Assembly (NCBI GenBank): GCA_021785335.1 | Contig: JAJYFW010000075.1 | Location: 1-7,686 of the forward strand | Source of the DNA: Pseudomonadota bacterium | Lineage (GTDB): Bacteria; Pseudomonadota; Alphaproteobacteria; Acetobacterales; Acetobacteraceae | Length of the DNA stretch: 7,686 bases | Reading direction: 5' to 3' | Shown: positions 1 to 7,684 of the stretch, in pieces | Position numbering within the stretch: position 1 is the first letter of the stretch | How the letters are laid out: each line of letters opens with the position of its first letter | Translations under genes and position numbers: made by a program | The notes under the pieces: model-generated | What the model was told of the DNA's origin: nothing | The model's input: only the letters and a program-made list of their open reading frames with translations | Databases searched by the model: none

Positions 1-1
1 C

Positions 2-268
2 GTGGAGCGCGCCGGCACCTTCTACCCGCCGGCGGTGATCAAGGCGCTGGAGGCCTCGAAGTCCAAGCCGTTCGACAGCACGCTCGGCAGCGTCTGGTAC
101 CGCGCGGAGGACCACCAGCTCGTCCGTCCGGTCCCCGTGGTGGTGGCCAAGGCGCCGTCGGCGATGAAGAACAAGAACGACTACTTCGACATCGTCGACC
201 TCGTCCCCGGCGAGGACTGCATCAACCCGCCCGCGGCACTCGGCTGCAAGCTCGGCTCCTACACCTGA
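2..268 (+). CDS. C-terminus of periplasmic substrate-binding protein of a branched-chain amino acid-type ABC importer (5' truncated)
   Basis: This is the last 88 codons of a gene whose start lies before the window. The GTG at base 2 is an internal Val codon, not a start. The visible part resembles the C-terminal lobe of Leu/Ile/Val-binding (Peripla_BP_6, type I fold) proteins: a helix with YPPAVIKALEASK, then a YRAEDHQLVRPVPVVVAK strand region, which in this family is the usual place of the 'R..DHQ' stretch before the closing segment, and a Cys-containing tail (EDCINPPAALGCKLGSY). The two Cys could form a disulfide in the periplasm. The role is to capture the solute and deliver it to the LivH/LivM-type permeases encoded next, 18 nt downstream. 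The ligand cannot be told from this fragment; members bind branched-chain amino acids, amides, urea or aromatic acids. The family call rests largely on position in the operon. Confidence 0.8.
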   Translation: MERAGTFYPPAVIKALEASKSKPFDSTLGSVWYRAEDHQLVRPVPVVVAKAPSAMKNKNDYFDIVDLVPGEDCINPPAALGCKLGSYT

Positions 269-286
269 CCGGGTCCGCCTGAAGAC

Positions 287-1162
287 ATGCCCAGCGCGCC
301 GCTCCTGCTCTCGCAGGCGTTCAACGGCCTGGCTCTCGGCACGTTGCTCGCCCTGGTCAGCAGCGGGCTGACGATCATCCTCGGCACGCTGGGCGTGCTC
401 AACTTCGCGCACGGCGCCCTGTTCATGCTGGGCGCCTACGCGATGTACGTCGTCGCGACGGCCACGGGCTCCTACGTGCTCGCGGTCGTCGTCGGCGCCG
501 CCTTCATGCTCGTCGTCGGCGTGGCGCTGGAACGCGGGCTCGTGCGCCTGTTCTACGCCCGCCCGCACGAGGACCAGATCCTCGTCACCTTCGGCGCCGG
601 CATCGTCTTCACCGAAATCGCCCGCGCCATCTTCGGCGGCAACGCCCTCACCGTGCCCACGCCCTCCTGGGGCCAGGGCATCGTCCACCTCGGCTTCCTC
701 TTCTACCCCACCTACCGGCTGCAGCTCATCGGCATCATCGCCGCCCTGCTCTTCGCCCTCTACCTCGTGCTCTACCGCACCTCGATCGGCCTCGTGGTCC
801 GCGCCGGCATCGAGGACGCGCGCATGGTCGGCATCCTCGGCATCAACGTCCGCCGCGCCTTCCTCGGCGTGTTCGCGCTCGGCGTCGTCACCGCCGGCGT
901 CTCCGGCATGCTCTACGCGCCGATCATCTCGGTGGAGCCGGACATGGGCTCCAACTTCCTCGTCCAGGCCTTCGTCGTTATCGTCATCGGCGGCCTCGGC
1001 TCGTTCCCCGGCGCCGTCGTCGGCGGCCTCGTCGCGGGCGAGATCATCTCCCTCACCTCCGCCTTCAACGCCGCCTACTCGGACGTGATGCTCTACGCGG
1101 TGATGGCGCTGCTGCTGGTGCTGCGCCCGCAGGGCCTGTTCGGCTCCGAGGGCCGCGTCTGA
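287..1162 (+). CDS. livH: LivH-type inner-membrane permease of HAAT ABC importer
   Basis: A 291-aa polytopic membrane protein of normal LivH length (about 290-310 aa). It is one of the two permease subunits that form the translocation path for a branched-chain amino acid or similar polar solute. Visible landmarks are the LNFAHGALFMLGAY motif (residues 38-51) that typifies LivH, the cytoplasmic coupling loop RAGIEDARMVGILGINV (172-188, the EAA-like ATPase contact), the GGLGSFPGAVVGGL membrane segment (235-248) and the terminal RPQGLFG (280-286). About eight hydrophobic segments are apparent. ATG 287 is chosen because it lies 18 nt after the binding-protein stop and is followed at once by the first hydrophobic helix; its ribosome site is weak (GAAGA). 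The stop overlaps an ATG by one base (TGATG, 1160-1164), which opens a nine-codon mini-ORF. The membrane and family calls are secure; the substrate is not. Confidence 0.93.
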   Translation: MPSAPLLLSQAFNGLALGTLLALVSSGLTIILGTLGVLNFAHGALFMLGAYAMYVVATATGSYVLAVVVGAAFMLVVGVALERGLVRLFYARPHEDQILVTFGAGIVFTEIARAIFGGNALTVPTPSWGQGIVHLGFLFYPTYRLQLIGIIAALLFALYLVLYRTSIGLVVRAGIEDARMVGILGINVRRAFLGVFALGVVTAGVSGMLYAPIISVEPDMGSNFLVQAFVVIVIGGLGSFPGAVVGGLVAGEIISLTSAFNAAYSDVMLYAVMALLLVLRPQGLFGSEGRV

Positions 1163-1187
1163 TGGCAGCCTCGCATTGGCGCGTCCC

Positions 1188-1191
<4 letters not shown>
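1162..1191 (+). other. Nine-codon mini-ORF bridging livH and the livM-livG fusion
   Basis: The livH stop TGA (1160-1162) shares its A with an ATG (1162-1164). This opens the frame M-A-A-S-H-W-R-V-P, which ends in a TGA at 1189-1191 that itself overlaps the ATG at 1188 (ATGA). The pattern would let a ribosome finishing livH reinitiate, read nine codons and reinitiate again on the fusion gene, which has no good Shine-Dalgarno of its own. This overlap chain is seen directly; its use for translational coupling is inferred and it may be chance. Confidence 0.3.
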
Positions 1192-3010
<1,819 letters not shown>

Positions 3011-3014
<4 letters not shown>

Positions 3015-3715
3015 CCGCGCCCCTGCTGGAAATCGAGCGCATCAACAGCTTCTACGGCGACAGCCACATCCTGTTCGACGTCTCGCTCAATGTCGGGCGC
3101 AACGAGGTCGTGGCGCTCCTCGGCCGCAACGGCGCCGGCAAGACCACCACGCTGCGCACCATCATGGGCGTGCTGGCACCGCGCTCGGGCAGCATCCGTC
3201 TCGATGGCGAACCGATCGCGGGTCGCCCGCCGTTCGAGATCGCGCGCCGCGGCCTCCAGCTCGTGCCGGAGGAGCGCGCCATCTTCGGCCAGCTCACGGT
3301 GGAGGAAAACCTCCGCCTCGCCGCCCTCACGGCCCCCAGCGCCTGGACGCTCGACCGCATCTACGAGTTCTTCCCGCGCCTGCGCGAACGCCGCCGCAGC
3401 GGCGGCCGCCAGCTATCGGGCGGCGAGCAGCAGATGCTCGCCATCGCCCGCGCGCTGATCCGCGACGCCCGCGTGATCCTGCTGGATGAACCGTTCGAGG
3501 GCCTGGCCCCGCTGATCGTGCGCGACCTCGTGCGCGTCAGCCGCGAGCTCGCCGCCCAGGGCCGCACCATCCTGGTCGTGGAACAGAACGTCACCGCCGC
3601 CCTCTCCTTCGCGGACCGCGTCTACATCCTGAACAACGGCCACATCGTCTGGGAAGGCACGCCGGAATCCCTCCGCTCCGACCCCGCGCTGATGAAGGCG
3701 CATCTCGGCATCTGA
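3011..3715 (+). CDS. livF: LivF-type ATPase of HAAT ABC importer
   Basis: A 234-aa cytoplasmic ATPase of standard LivF length that pairs with the LivG half of the preceding fusion to power uptake. Motifs: Walker A GRNGAGKTT (38-46), VPEERAIFGQLTVEENL (85-101) at the Q-loop position, where LivF proteins typically have VPE rather than a Gln, signature LSGGEQQMLAIARAL (135-149), Walker B VILLDEP (155-161, Glu160 catalytic), and VEQN (190-193). Gln192 occupies the position of the usual switch His; this is a known LivF trait, not a defect. The C-terminus HLGI is also typical. The start ATG overlaps the fusion gene's stop (ATGA, 3011-3014), indicating translational coupling. It is the last gene of the operon. 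The downstream neighbour converges on it after 21 bp with no clear hairpin terminator between them. Confidence 0.94.
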
Positions 3716-3736
3716 CCGCGGGCCACCGGAACGCCT

Positions 3737-4108
3737 CTATTCCCCGAGAACGCGCCGCCGCTCCTCGTATTCCGCCTTGTCGATCTCGCCGCGCGCGAAC
3801 CGTTCCTTGAGGATGTCGAGCGGCGTGCGCCCCGGCGGCGCGTGCGGCGGCGGCGGAAACGAATGCGACGGCCCGGCGGTCCAGCGCACCAGCAGCACCG
3901 CGATGATGACCGCCGGCAGCAGCATCCCGATCATGAACATCGGCGCGAAAAACATGCCGAACCACCCTCCGGCCCAGTGCATCATGAAGGGACCGAACAC
4001 GTAACGGTGCGTCTCAAGCTGCTGCGCGAGGGCAACCCCAGGCACCAGCATCACCCCGGCCCCGGCGACGATCGCCAGGACACGGACAGAACTCCGCGCA
4101 GGCTTCAT
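3737..4108 (-). CDS. Small membrane-anchored SHOCT-domain protein
   Basis: A 123-aa protein of unknown function. In order it shows an N-terminal signal peptide (basic MKPARSSVR, hydrophobic core, likely cleavage after VALA at residue 28), a short segment rich in Met, Trp, Phe and Gly (36-62), a transmembrane helix (about 54-75), a Pro/His-rich cytosolic or periplasmic spacer (80-92), and a C-terminal SHOCT helix pair (about 96-121, LDILKERFARGEID then EYEERRRVL). SHOCT modules are short oligomerisation or interaction modules found at the ends of many bacterial membrane proteins. The start is supported by a good Shine-Dalgarno on the minus strand (GGAGGGG at 4115-4121, 6 nt from ATG). It lies 116 nt downstream of the SDR gene on the same strand and may be co-transcribed with it. 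It converges on livF, and a link to the transporter is not implied. Confidence 0.8.
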   Translation of the reverse strand: MKPARSSVRVLAIVAGAGVMLVPGVALAQQLETHRYVFGPFMMHWAGGWFGMFFAPMFMIGMLLPAVIIAVLLVRWTAGPSHSFPPPPHAPPGRTPLDILKERFARGEIDKAEYEERRRVLGE

Positions 4109-4224
4109 CCCGTTCCCCTCCGCGCGACAACGCCCACGCAGGCTCCGCCCCCGCCTCCCCGCGTGTCAAGCGACCCGATCAACCCGCCGCCACGCCCCCA
4201 CCGCCGCCGGAAAGGGCAGGGGCC
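4109..4224. other. Intergenic gap between the SDR gene and the SHOCT gene
   Basis: This 116-bp stretch between the two minus-strand genes is very GC-rich and strongly asymmetric: C-rich on the plus strand and G-rich on the minus strand, with runs such as GGGGAGGCGGGGGCGG. Apart from the Shine-Dalgarno of the SHOCT gene at 4115-4121, no promoter, terminator or small gene is convincing. The G runs could form a two-layer quadruplex in the minus-strand RNA, but at this base composition that carries little weight. Confidence 0.4.
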
Positions 4225-4983
4225 TCACCCCCGCCCGACGAACGGCATCTTCGTCGCCATGATCGTCACGAACTGCACGTTCGCATCGAGCGGCAGGTTC
4301 GCCATGGTCAGCACCATCTCGCCCACGTGCCCCACATCCATCGTCGGCTCCGGCTTCATCGTTCCGTCCGCCTGCGGCACGCCGCCCGCCATCCGCGCCG
4401 TCATCGGCGTCGCCGCGTTGCCGATGTCGATCTGCCCGCACGCGATGTCGAACGCCCGCCCGTCGAGCGAGATCGCCCGCGTCAGCCCCGTCATCGCGTG
4501 CTTCGTCGCGGTATACGCCGCCGAGCCAGGCCGCGGCACGTGTGCCGAGATCGAGCCGTTGTTGATGATCCGCCCGCCCTGCGGCCGCTGGTCGCGCATC
4601 ATGCGGAACGCCGCGTTGGCGACGAGGAACGCCCCGTCGAGGTTCACCGCCACCACGCGGCGCCACTGCTCCCACGTCATCTCGCCGAAATTGGTGCTCG
4701 GCACATTGCCGCCCGCGTTGTTGAACAGCAGGTCGAGCCGCCCGCACCGCGCCCGGATGGTCTCGAACAGCTTCGCCACGGCGGCCGGGTCGCTCACGTC
4801 GGAGGCGACGCAAATCGCCCGCCCCGCGCCGTCGCCGGCAAGATTCGCCGTCTCCGTCAGCGCCTCGGCGCGCCGGCCCGCCAGCACCACGGTCCAGCCG
4901 CCGCCCAGCAGCGAAAGGCTCGCCGCCCGCCCCACGCCGCTGCCCGCCCCCGTCACCAGCGCGATCCGTTCCGCCCCCGCCAT
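4225..4983 (-). CDS. Classical short-chain dehydrogenase/reductase (SDR), probably NADP(H)-dependent
   Basis: A 252-aa cytoplasmic oxidoreductase with a single Rossmann domain, the usual classical SDR length. Motifs in order: cofactor glycine motif TGAGSGVG (11-18), GRR after strand 2 (36-38), where basic residues favour NADP(H), the DVSD acidic pair contacting adenine (62-65), NNAG (88-91), Asn114 in VNLDG, and the catalytic Ser144, Tyr157 and Lys161 (S-x12-Y-x3-K). With Asn114 the catalytic tetrad is complete. The C-terminal stretch with [11 protein letters not shown] (185-195) and [20 protein letters not shown] (231-250) is typical of a proteobacterial SDR subgroup of unassigned substrate. 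ATG 4983 is preferred over far-upstream in-frame starts because it directly precedes the first Rossmann strand and follows a strong minus-strand Shine-Dalgarno (GGAGGAAGG, 4985-4993, 1 nt from ATG). Its upstream extension would run antisense through the aminotransferase gene and is not real. Substrate unknown. Confidence 0.9.
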   Translation of the reverse strand: MAGAERIALVTGAGSGVGRAASLSLLGGGWTVVLAGRRAEALTETANLAGDGAGRAICVASDVSDPAAVAKLFETIRARCGRLDLLFNNAGGNVPSTNFGEMTWEQWRRVVAVNLDGAFLVANAAFRMMRDQRPQGGRIINNGSISAHVPRPGSAAYTATKHAMTGLTRAISLDGRAFDIACGQIDIGNAATPMTARMAGGVPQADGTMKPEPTMDVGHVGEMVLTMANLPLDANVQFVTIMATKMPFVGRG

Positions 4984-5034
4984 GCCTTCCTCCACCGATT
5001 GACGCCGGCCCGGCGCGGCGGGAGCATGCGTCCC
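4984..5034. promoter_or_regulatory. Short divergent intergenic region between SDR and aminotransferase genes
   Basis: Both genes must be expressed from or across these 51 bp. On the plus strand TTGACG (4999-5004) fits a -35 hexamer; 17 nt on, GAGCAT (5022-5027) is a poor -10 (3 of 6 matches) that would place the transcript start at about 5034-5035, directly on the aminotransferase ATG. Alternatively GGGAG (5020-5024), 10 nt before ATG 5035, acts as a Shine-Dalgarno for a longer transcript. The minus-strand side carries the SDR ribosome site. No confident minus-strand promoter is visible. Confidence 0.3.
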
Positions 5035-6351
5035 ATGAACGAGATCAGCAACAGCGGCCGCAACGCCACCATCGAGGAAGCGCTGGCGGACGCGAAGCGC
5101 GACTACACCGCCCGCAACCCCGCCTCCCTCGCGCGCCAGAAAGCCGCGAGCGGCGCCATGCCCGGCGGCAACACCCGCACGGTGCTCTACTACGACCCGT
5201 TCCCGCTCGGCTTCGCGAAGGGCGAGGGCGCCCGCCTGTTCGACGTGGACGGCCACGAATACGTCGACCTCCTCGGCGAATACACCGCGGGCATCGCCGG
5301 CCACTCCCACCCCGCCGCGCGCCGCGCGATCGTCGCCGCACTCGACGGCGGCATCAGCCTCGGCGGCCACAACACGCTGGAGCCGAAATTCTCGGCGCTC
5401 GTAAAGGCGCGCTTCCCCGCGATGGAACTGCTGCGCTTCACCAACTCCGGCACCGAGGCGAACCTGCTCGCCATCAGCACCGCCGTCGCCACCAGCGGCA
5501 AGCGCGGCGTCATGGTGTTCAAGGGCGGCTACCACGGCGCCGTCTTCACCTTCTCGGGCGGCGCCAACATCAACGCCCCGTTCGACTACGTGCTCGCCGG
5601 CTACAACGACACCGCCGGCACGCGCGCCCTCATCGCGGACAACGCGGAAAGACTCGCCGCCGTGATCCTGGAGCCGATGCTGGGCGGCGGCGGCTGCATC
5701 CCCGCGACCCCGGAATTCCTCGCCATGCTGCGCCAGGAAACCGAACAGCGCGGCATCACCCTCATCTTCGACGAGGTGATGACCTCGCGCCTGGCCGTCC
5801 ACGGCCTCGGCGAGGCGCGCGGCATCCGCCCGGACCTGATGACGCTCGGCAAGTACGTGGGCGGCGGCATGTCCTTCGGCGCCTTCGGCGGGCGGGAGGC
5901 GCTGATGGCCCGCTTCGACCCGTCGCGGGAAGGCGCGCTGCCGCACGCCGGCACGTTCAACAACAACGTGCTCACCATGTCCGCGGGCATCGCGGCCCTC
6001 ACCGAGATCTACACCGAGGAAGCGGCGGTCGCCCTCAACGCGCGCGGCGAAAAACTCCGCGCCCGCCTCAATGAGTCAGCGAAACGATCGGGTGCCGCCG
6101 TGCAGTGGACCGGCATCGGCTCGATGATGGCCTTCCACCCCGTCGCCGGCGAGATCGCCACGCCCGAGCAGTCCAACGCCGGCGACACGCGCATCCGCGA
6201 GCTTCTGTTCTTCGACCTGCTGCGCGCCGGCTTCTGGATCGCGCGCCGCGGCATGATCGCCATGTCCCTCCCGCTCACGGACACCGACCTCGAGGCCTTC
6301 GCCGCCGCCTTCGACGAATTCCTGTCCGTCCGCCGCCCGCTGCTCGGCTAG
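5035..6351 (+). CDS. PLP-dependent class III aminotransferase, glutamate-1-semialdehyde aminomutase-like
   Basis: A 438-aa fold-type I PLP enzyme of the usual class III length. It moves an amino group from an amine or amino acid to a keto acceptor, or isomerises it in place as GSA aminomutase does. Visible motifs are AMPGGNTRT near the N-terminus (41-49), the phosphate-binding NSGTEAN (137-143), GGYHG (164-168, aromatic stacking on PLP), LEPMLGGGG (212-220), FDEVMTSR (245-252, Asp246 binding the pyridine N), the Schiff-base lysine Lys273 in [16 protein letters not shown], and GTFNNN (306-311, Thr307 contacting phosphate). It is not an ordinary hemL: the N-terminal part has [13 protein letters not shown] where HemL normally has a VNSPVR-type stretch, so biosynthesis of tetrapyrroles is unlikely. 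ATG 5035 is preferred over ATG 5026 because GGGAG sits 10 nt before the former and only 1 nt before the latter. It is divergent from the SDR and 5 nt ahead of the GDCCVxC-like reading frame. Substrate unknown. Confidence 0.9.
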   Translation: MNEISNSGRNATIEEALADAKRDYTARNPASLARQKAASGAMPGGNTRTVLYYDPFPLGFAKGEGARLFDVDGHEYVDLLGEYTAGIAGHSHPAARRAIVAALDGGISLGGHNTLEPKFSALVKARFPAMELLRFTNSGTEANLLAISTAVATSGKRGVMVFKGGYHGAVFTFSGGANINAPFDYVLAGYNDTAGTRALIADNAERLAAVILEPMLGGGGCIPATPEFLAMLRQETEQRGITLIFDEVMTSRLAVHGLGEARGIRPDLMTLGKYVGGGMSFGAFGGREALMARFDPSREGALPHAGTFNNNVLTMSAGIAALTEIYTEEAAVALNARGEKLRARLNESAKRSGAAVQWTGIGSMMAFHPVAGEIATPEQSNAGDTRIRELLFFDLLRAGFWIARRGMIAMSLPLTDTDLEAFAAAFDEFLSVRRPLLG

Positions 6352-6356
6352 CGCCG

Positions 6357-6443
6357 ATTCAGCCCCGGCTGCGGTCGGAGATCACCTCCCCCCGTTGCGG
6401 CCCCCGTTGCGGCCCCCGTTGCGGCCACCGCAAGCTCGAGGCG
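6357..6443 (+). pseudogene. In-frame N-terminal remnant or extension of the GDCCVxC-type gene
   Basis: The frame of the small Cys-rich gene remains open upstream of its ATG and encodes, from an ATT at 6357, I-Q-P-R-L-R-S-E-I-T-S-P-R-C-G, two further P-R-C-G copies, then H-R-K-L-E-A. From memory of the GDCCVxC family, members begin much like M-x-P-x-L-x-S-x-I-T-C-P-x-C-G-H, so this stretch matches the missing N-terminus closely. Oddities are that the expected start is ATT rather than ATG, the first Cys of the CPxC pair is Ser (TCC), and the motif is triplicated. No frameshift or stop interrupts it. It may be translated from ATT, or from CTG 6369, or by reinitiation after the aminotransferase stop 5 nt upstream; otherwise it is a decayed 5' end. 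The family comparison is recalled, not computed. Confidence 0.5.
6389..6425 (+). repeat. Three perfect 12-bp tandem repeats (CCCCCGTTGCGG)
   Basis: Copies lie at 6389-6400, 6401-6412 and 6413-6424, with one further matching base. Read in the GDCCVxC frame they are CCC CGT TGC GGC three times, giving Pro-Arg-Cys-Gly. The unit is a multiple of three, so copy-number change keeps the frame. The last TTGCGG (6419-6424) can pair with CCGCAA (6428-6433) over a 3-nt loop, and the other two copies could compete for the same partner. Confidence 0.9.
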
Positions 6444-6605
6444 ATGCCCACCGATTCCTGCCAGTTCTTCCACGAGCGGGAATCCTGCCACGCGCCGCTG
6501 CGCCCGAGGCCCGGCGATTGCTGCGTCTTCTGCTCCTGCGGCACGCTCCCATGCCCGCCCATCCAGCTCCAGCGCGCGGGTGCCGGCGCCTCCTGCTGCC
6601 GCTAA
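6444..6605 (+). CDS. Small GDCCVxC-domain (seleno)protein family member, 53 aa, N-terminally short
   Basis: A 53-residue protein with nine Cys (6, 15, 26, 27, 30, 32, 37, 51, 52). The core PRPGDCCVFCSCGTLPCPPI (21-40) matches the pattern that names the GDCCVxC family of small bacterial proteins, some of whose members have selenocysteine at one Cys. The function is unknown; metal binding or thiol redox is a reasonable guess. MPTDSCQFF at the start corresponds to the MPTDACQFF usually found in the middle of about 70-residue homologues, so ATG 6444 probably yields only the C-terminal two thirds. The ribosome site is poor (GAGG at 6438-6441, 2 nt away). Compared with the family as I remember it, Arg12 stands where a Cys is usual and Cys32 where Tyr is usual. 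All Cys here are ordinary TGC codons with no in-frame TGA. It probably follows the aminotransferase in one transcript. The family call is from motif memory. Confidence 0.6.
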   Translation: MPTDSCQFFHERESCHAPLRPRPGDCCVFCSCGTLPCPPIQLQRAGAGASCCR

Positions 6606-6664
6606 CCGCCCCTCCCGCGCTCTCTCGCGCCGGCCCAACGCGTTCGAAGCCCCGAGCTTTTTGT

Positions 6665-6716
6665 CGCAATCTCAAGACTCTATTCGCAATACGACTCGCC
6701 GCCGGCGCAAATTTGC
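6665..6716. promoter_or_regulatory. Phased CGCAA direct repeats ending in a GCAAATTTGC palindrome
   Basis: CGCAA occurs at 6665-6669, 6685-6689 and 6706-6710, spaced 20 and 21 bp, close to two helical turns; the first two share the longer TCGCAAT. The third copy merges into the perfect 10-bp palindrome GCAAATTTGC (6707-6716). Same-face spacing upstream of a promoter is what a cooperative regulator or a bent DNA site would show. No regulator is recognised, and short repeats can arise by chance. Confidence 0.3.
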
Positions 6717-6738
6717 CTAAAAAATGGATGGACGTCGC

Positions 6739-6767
6739 TTGACTTTGGGTAACATTCACTGACACGT
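6739..6767 (+). promoter_or_regulatory. Possible sigma-70-type promoter for the PEP-CTERM gene
   Basis: TTGACT (6739-6744) matches five of six bases of the -35 consensus. At 17-nt spacing the -10 position is ACACGT (6762-6767), which is poor. The placement, about 50 bp before the start codon and within the AT-rich segment, is sensible. A promoter for another sigma factor cannot be excluded. Confidence 0.3.
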
Positions 6768-6806
6768 TTCATTTCAACACTCTGAAGATCACCGCACAAA
6801 ACAGGG

Positions 6807-6811
6807 GGAGG
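6807..6811 (+). promoter_or_regulatory. Strong ribosome binding site of the PEP-CTERM gene
   Basis: A purine-only tract (6803-6816) contains GGAGG at 6807-6811, 6 nt before ATG 6818, and a second GGAGG at 6812-6816 only 1 nt away. The first has ideal spacing and fixes the start. This is the strongest Shine-Dalgarno on the plus strand of the window. Confidence 0.8.
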
Positions 6812-6817
6812 GGAGGC

Positions 6818-7684
6818 ATGGATCGCCGTCTTTCAATCGCATCGCTGCCGGTTCTGGGAATCGCGGCCGCGCTGCTCCTGGCGCCGCGGGCGCTCGCCGT
6901 AACGACCACAACCAGCTTCCCCAATGCCAACAACAGCGGCTGGGCGGACAGCAACACCGGCAACCCGATCACGGTCACCTCCACGAACTCCGGCGGCCCC
7001 GCCGGCGCCGGCTACACCACGCTGACCAACCTCTATCCGGGCCAGGACAACGGCTCCTACACCTTCATCTCGCCCCCCTGCTGCGGTGCGACGCCGAGCC
7101 AGTCGGTCACCCAGTCCATCGCCGTCTACCTGGACCCGACCCAGTCGTCGCAGCAGTCCGGCGGGTTCTGGATTGACGAAACCCCCGGCGCCACGACCCC
7201 CGCTCCGCCCTACAACAGCGCGCAGCTCTGGGGCGCGGAAACAGACTTCTTTGTTGCGGGTACGGCCAGCGGCATCAACGTGACGGGCGCCAACGTCTAC
7301 GCGACCGCTCAGTCGCTCGGCACCATCACCCAGGCGGGCTGGTACAATTTTCAGATCAGTTGGACCGCCGGCCCCGCGCCCACGGACCCGGTGACCACCA
7401 CCCTCAGCCTGAGCACCTTCTCGGGCTCCTCCACGCTCGGCACGGCGAGCGGGCCGGACGCGAGCCAGGTGGCTGCATCAGGTGAGCTGTGGCAGACCCA
7501 GAACCTCGGCGGCCCCGGCTATGTCTGGTTCACGAACTGGAGCGACGGCTTCTCCGCCAACTCGATGAACGTCTCCAGCCTGAGCGCCACCCAGGCGGTG
7601 CCGGAGCCGGGCAGCCTGCCCATCTACCTCGTCGGCGCCACCGCCCTGCTCGGCCTCGCCGCGCGCCGTCGCGCCCGAGCCTGA
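6818..7684 (+). CDS. PEP-CTERM sorting domain-containing secreted protein
   Basis: A complete 288-aa exported protein. It has a Sec signal peptide (MDRR, hydrophobic core, cleavage likely after ALA at residue 27), a body rich in Thr, Ser, Asn, Gly and aromatic residues as in extracellular beta-rich proteins, a single adjacent Cys pair (88-89), and a C-terminal PEP-CTERM tripartite signal: VPEP (261-264), a hydrophobic helix (about 267-281) and a basic tail RRRARA (283-288). In known systems an exosortase (EpsH/XrtA type) recognises this tail and processes the protein at the inner membrane, usually in organisms that make exopolysaccharide. Body residues 28-260 resemble no enzyme I recognise; no catalytic motif is evident, and a matrix or surface role is the likely guess. 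It has its own upstream region and ribosome site, so it is probably transcribed independently. No exosortase gene is in the window. Confidence 0.88.
   Translation: MDRRLSIASLPVLGIAAALLLAPRALAVTTTTSFPNANNSGWADSNTGNPITVTSTNSGGPAGAGYTTLTNLYPGQDNGSYTFISPPCCGATPSQSVTQSIAVYLDPTQSSQQSGGFWIDETPGATTPAPPYNSAQLWGAETDFFVAGTASGINVTGANVYATAQSLGTITQAGWYNFQISWTAGPAPTDPVTTTLSLSTFSGSSTLGTASGPDASQVAASGELWQTQNLGGPGYVWFTNWSDGFSANSMNVSSLSATQAVPEPGSLPIYLVGATALLGLAARRRARA

Larger units (their letters stand above)
6606..6817. promoter_or_regulatory. Upstream region of the PEP-CTERM gene, AT-enriched
   Basis: These 212 bp hold no convincing gene. Bases 6661-6800 are about 46% GC by hand count, far below the surrounding coding DNA, as expected of a real promoter region. 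Visible elements are CGCAA repeated at 6665, 6685 and 6706, the palindrome GCAAATTTGC (6707-6716), an A6 tract (6719-6724), a TTGACT -35-like hexamer (6739-6744) and the Shine-Dalgarno next to ATG 6818. The AACGCGTT palindrome (6637-6644) lies in the GC-rich part nearer the Cys-rich gene. Confidence 0.55.

Noticed and set aside
1176..1187. TTG 1176 as the start of the livM-livG fusion
   Set aside because: There is no ribosome site for it, and ATG 1188 is four codons later with a stop/start overlap. The choice is not certain.
3716..3736. Bidirectional terminator between livF and the convergent SHOCT gene
   Set aside because: The 21-bp gap holds only the CCGCGG palindrome and no stem with a T tract on either strand.
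4327..5025. Upstream extension of the aminotransferase frame to 674 codons
   Set aside because: It lies antisense to the SDR gene and is rich in Arg, His and Pro without motifs. ATG 5035 gives the normal class III length.
4984..5946. N-terminal extension of the SDR open frame to 573 codons on the minus strand
   Set aside because: The added part is antisense to the aminotransferase and has low-complexity shadow composition. The Rossmann domain begins just after ATG 4983, which has its own strong Shine-Dalgarno.
6360..6371. CAGCC-CC-GGCTG hairpin as terminator of the aminotransferase gene
   Set aside because: The loop would be 2 nt and no T tract follows. The sequence lies inside the GDCCVxC-like frame.
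6389..6425. Tandem repeats as a CRISPR array
   Set aside because: The units are 12 bp, contiguous and without spacers, and there are no cas genes.
6647..6662. Intrinsic terminator after the Cys-rich gene (AAGC / GCTT stem followed by T5)
   Set aside because: The stem is only 4 bp with a 5-nt loop. The T run overlaps the stem, leaving three unpaired T.
6661..6800. Sigma-54 promoter (GG-N10-GC) for the PEP-CTERM gene, as used by some exosortase systems
   Set aside because: I checked the GG pairs at 6726, 6730, 6747 and 6748 and none has GC at the required distance.
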